Source: Candidatus Lariskella endosymbiont of Epinotia ramella
Lineage (GTDB): Bacteria; Pseudomonadota; Alphaproteobacteria; Rickettsiales; Midichloriaceae
Assembly: GCF_964019805.1 (NCBI RefSeq)
Contig: NZ_OZ026472.1
Span: 248,001-312,000, forward strand
DNA length: 64,000 nucleotides
Reading direction: 5' to 3'
Position 1 is the first letter of the stretch. Each line of letters begins with the position of its first letter. This document shows, one piece after another, positions 62,268-64,000 of this stretch. The notes beneath the pieces are model-generated. The model made no database searches, was not told the origin of the DNA, and saw only the letters and a list, made by a program, of their open reading frames with translations. A program made the translations under genes and the position numbers.

Positions 62268-64000
62268 ATGCCAAAGATTGTGGTGGATGGGTTAGATATA
62301 GAAGTAGAGAATGGGACTACTGTTATTCAAGCATGTGAAATGCTTGGTATAGAGATTCCAAGATTTTGTTACCACGAAAGACTGGCGATAGCAGGAAATT
62401 GTAGGATGTGCCTTGTTGAGGTTGAAAAGTCTCCAAAGCCTGTGGCCAGCTGTGCTCATCCTATATCAGATGGGATGGTTGTGCACACAAACACTCCACT
62501 GGTGAGAAAAGCACGAGAAGGTGTAATGGAATTTTTACTTATAAACCATCCGCTAGATTGTCCAATATGTGATCAAGGTGGAGAGTGTGATCTTCAAGAT
62601 CAAGCCATAAAATATGGAAGAGGCGTCAGTAGATATAATGAATGTAAGAGAGTCGTAGAAGATAAAAACATAGGTCCATTGATCACTACACATATGACAA
62701 GGTGCATACATTGCACTAGGTGCATCAGGTTTTTAGAAGATGTCGCAGGAACGCAAGAGCTTGGAGCGCTTGGTAGAGGTGAGCATATGAAAATCTCTAC
62801 ATGTATCGAGAAATCCATAACGTCAGAGTTATCTGGAAACATCATAGATCTTTGCCCTGTCGGTGCACTAACGTCAAAGCCATACGAATTTAAAGCAAGA
62901 AGCTGGGAGCTTCGCAATACAGAAACTATAGATGTGATGGATGCAGTTGGCTCAAATATTAGAGTTGACTCAAGAGGTAGCGAAGTAATGAGAGTTTTGC
63001 CAAGACTAAACGAAGATATTAATGAAGAATGGATTTCTGACAAAACCAGATTCTCATATGATGGGCTGAAATATCAAAGGCTTGACACCCCTATGATAAG
63101 GGAAGCTGGAGGTAAGTTTAAAACAGTATCATGGCTTGAAGCTTATCAGGCGATTGGCGCTGCAATTTCTGCTTCGTCTCCTGACAAGATTGCTGCGATC
63201 GCAGGAGATTTGATAGATGTTGAAACAATGCTCCTCACTAAAGAATTATTAACAAAAATAGGCAGCTATAATTTCGATTGCAGGCAGGATGGAAGTCTTC
63301 TTGGAAATCAGGTGCGTGCATTATATACTTTTAATACTACGATTGCAGGGATAGAAGATGCTGATGCTTGTTTGATAGTTGGTAGCAATCCAAGACATGA
63401 AGCGACTATACTTAATGCACGTCTTAGGAAGGCATGCATACATAATGGCATGAATGTTGCATTGATCGGAGAGCAAGTTGATTTAACGTATAGGTATAAG
63501 CATCTAGGTGTAAACCCATGGATCTTAAAACAGATAGCAGATGCCGAGCATGATTATTTTGCTGACTTAAAGAATGCAAAGAATCCGATGATTATAATCG
63601 GATCAGGTATTTTGGCTCGCCCTGATTATGAAGTATTCCTACATTACGCAAGAGTTATTGCTGAAAATACTGGAATGGTGCGCGAAGATTGGAATGGATT
63701 AAATATTTTGCAGCGTGCTGCGTCAAGAGTTGGTGGTTTAGATATAGGTTTTTTACCAGGTTCTGGTGCTTTAAGTACAAAGCAGATTATGACAGATGCA
63801 AATATAATCATGTTGCTTGGCGCGGATGAATTAGATTTTAGTACAGTGAAAGAAGATGCTTTTATAATATATCAAGGACATCACGGTGATTTAGGAGCGC
63901 ATAGAGCAAACGTGATACTTCCTGGCGCTGCTTATACTGAGAAGGATGCAACATATGTGAACCTTGAGGGAAGAGCTCAAAGAACTCGTATTGCTTCATA
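62268..64000 (+). CDS. nuoG: NADH-quinone oxidoreductase subunit G (partial)
   Basis: This is the iron-sulphur subunit of respiratory complex I; the first 577 or so residues are in the window. It starts at ATG 62268. The N-terminal [2Fe-2S] domain has F-C-Y-H-E-R and C-R-M-C-L-V (about 35-50); the His-ligated [4Fe-4S] site follows as H-P-L-D-C-P-I-C-D-Q-G-G-E-C (about 98-111). Next comes T-R-C-I-H-C-T-R-C-I-R-F and D-L-C-P-V-G-A-L (about 145-205), and then the molybdopterin-like domain with V-G-S-N-P-R. No stop is seen before the window ends. Other nuo genes should follow or precede outside the window. Confidence 0.95.
   Translation, partial: MPKIVVDGLDIEVENGTTVIQACEMLGIEIPRFCYHERLAIAGNCRMCLVEVEKSPKPVASCAHPISDGMVVHTNTPLVRKAREGVMEFLLINHPLDCPICDQGGECDLQDQAIKYGRGVSRYNECKRVVEDKNIGPLITTHMTRCIHCTRCIRFLEDVAGTQELGALGRGEHMKISTCIEKSITSELSGNIIDLCPVGALTSKPYEFKARSWELRNTETIDVMDAVGSNIRVDSRGSEVMRVLPRLNEDINEEWISDKTRFSYDGLKYQRLDTPMIREAGGKFKTVSWLEAYQAIGAAISASSPDKIAAIAGDLIDVETMLLTKELLTKIGSYNFDCRQDGSLLGNQVRALYTFNTTIAGIEDADACLIVGSNPRHEATILNARLRKACIHNGMNVALIGEQVDLTYRYKHLGVNPWILKQIADAEHDYFADLKNAKNPMIIIGSGILARPDYEVFLHYARVIAENTGMVREDWNGLNILQRAASRVGGLDIGFLPGSGALSTKQIMTDANIIMLLGADELDFSTVKEDAFIIYQGHHGDLGAHRANVILPGAAYTEKDATYVNLEGRAQRTRIAS

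Noticed and set aside
1-64000. CRISPR array
   Set aside because: The many repeats are dispersed or inverted and are not regularly spaced direct repeats with unique spacers; no cas gene is seen.
1-64000. tRNA and rRNA genes
   Set aside because: I looked for T-arm type GTTCRANTC motifs with matching acceptor stems and for rRNA-like text and found none I could support; a tRNA search program would be decisive.

Overview
The window looks like a piece of the chromosome of a Rickettsiales-like, host-associated alphaproteobacterium. The DNA is strongly AT-rich. The core genes are typical of that group: pdhC, an lptC-like gene, mlaA/mlaC, rpoH, murE, ppsR-ftsH, uvrD-uppS, dnaJ, thyX, rsmG-parA-parB and nuoG. 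They sit as short operons separated by long repeat-filled spacers. Midichloriaceae-type Rickettsiales, which are IS-rich and carry remnants of flagellar and phage genes, would fit, but genus or species cannot be read from the sequence alone.

Layout. 1-691: right part of an IS5-family element. 1053-4501: lptC-like gene, pdhC, a GrpB-GNAT fusion and a second GNAT. 4631-7492 (minus): a four-gene operon with a TrpR-family regulator and a TrpXYZ-like ABC importer, behind a promoter that overlaps four evenly spaced trp-operator-like half-sites. 8024-17780: accessory region with two unknown long proteins, a broken pcm, a truncated prs and an unknown gene split by two IS copies. 18404-20695: yajC, ferredoxin, tadA, nadK. 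20833-23005: a membrane protein and a nested IS1 inside an IS481 remnant. 23545-28618: rpoH, mlaA-mlaC, murE. 28847-31231: an IS256 element holding an IS5 copy, next to a dprA stub. 31233-34423: ppsR and ftsH. 34957-36973 (minus): three phage or GTA-like structural genes split by an IS5 copy. 37880-43203: a small membrane protein, an IS481 element, a Vat-like acetyltransferase with an ABC exporter, and an unknown protein. 43464-48703: a dolichol-kinase-like gene, then a large FliK-like gene broken by two IS5 copies, one of which carries a second IS481 element. 48838-52699: uvrD, uppS, LOG family. 52974-53907: decayed IS630. 54299-64000: lytic transglycosylase, dnaJ, thyX, rsmG-parA-parB and the start of nuoG.

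Two layers of mobile DNA dominate. The recent layer is eight IS5-family copies with identical translations (seven of 898 bp and one cut by the window edge). They interrupt accessory genes, and those genes read through in frame once the copies are removed. The older layer is at least five families of short, diverged dispersed repeats (called R1-R5 here), often nested in one another. R4, a repeat with up to three stem-loops, tends to lie just 3' of genes and supplies the last codons and stop of murE.

Working together, the intact genes cover envelope building (uppS, murE, lytic transglycosylase, LptC-like, MlaA/MlaC), protein quality control (rpoH, ftsH, dnaJ), central metabolism (pdhC, ppsR, nuoG, nadK, thyX), chromosome partition (parA/parB) and scavenging (the regulated ABC importer). 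The lesions in pcm, prs, dprA and the FliK-like gene are what reductive evolution in a symbiont would produce.
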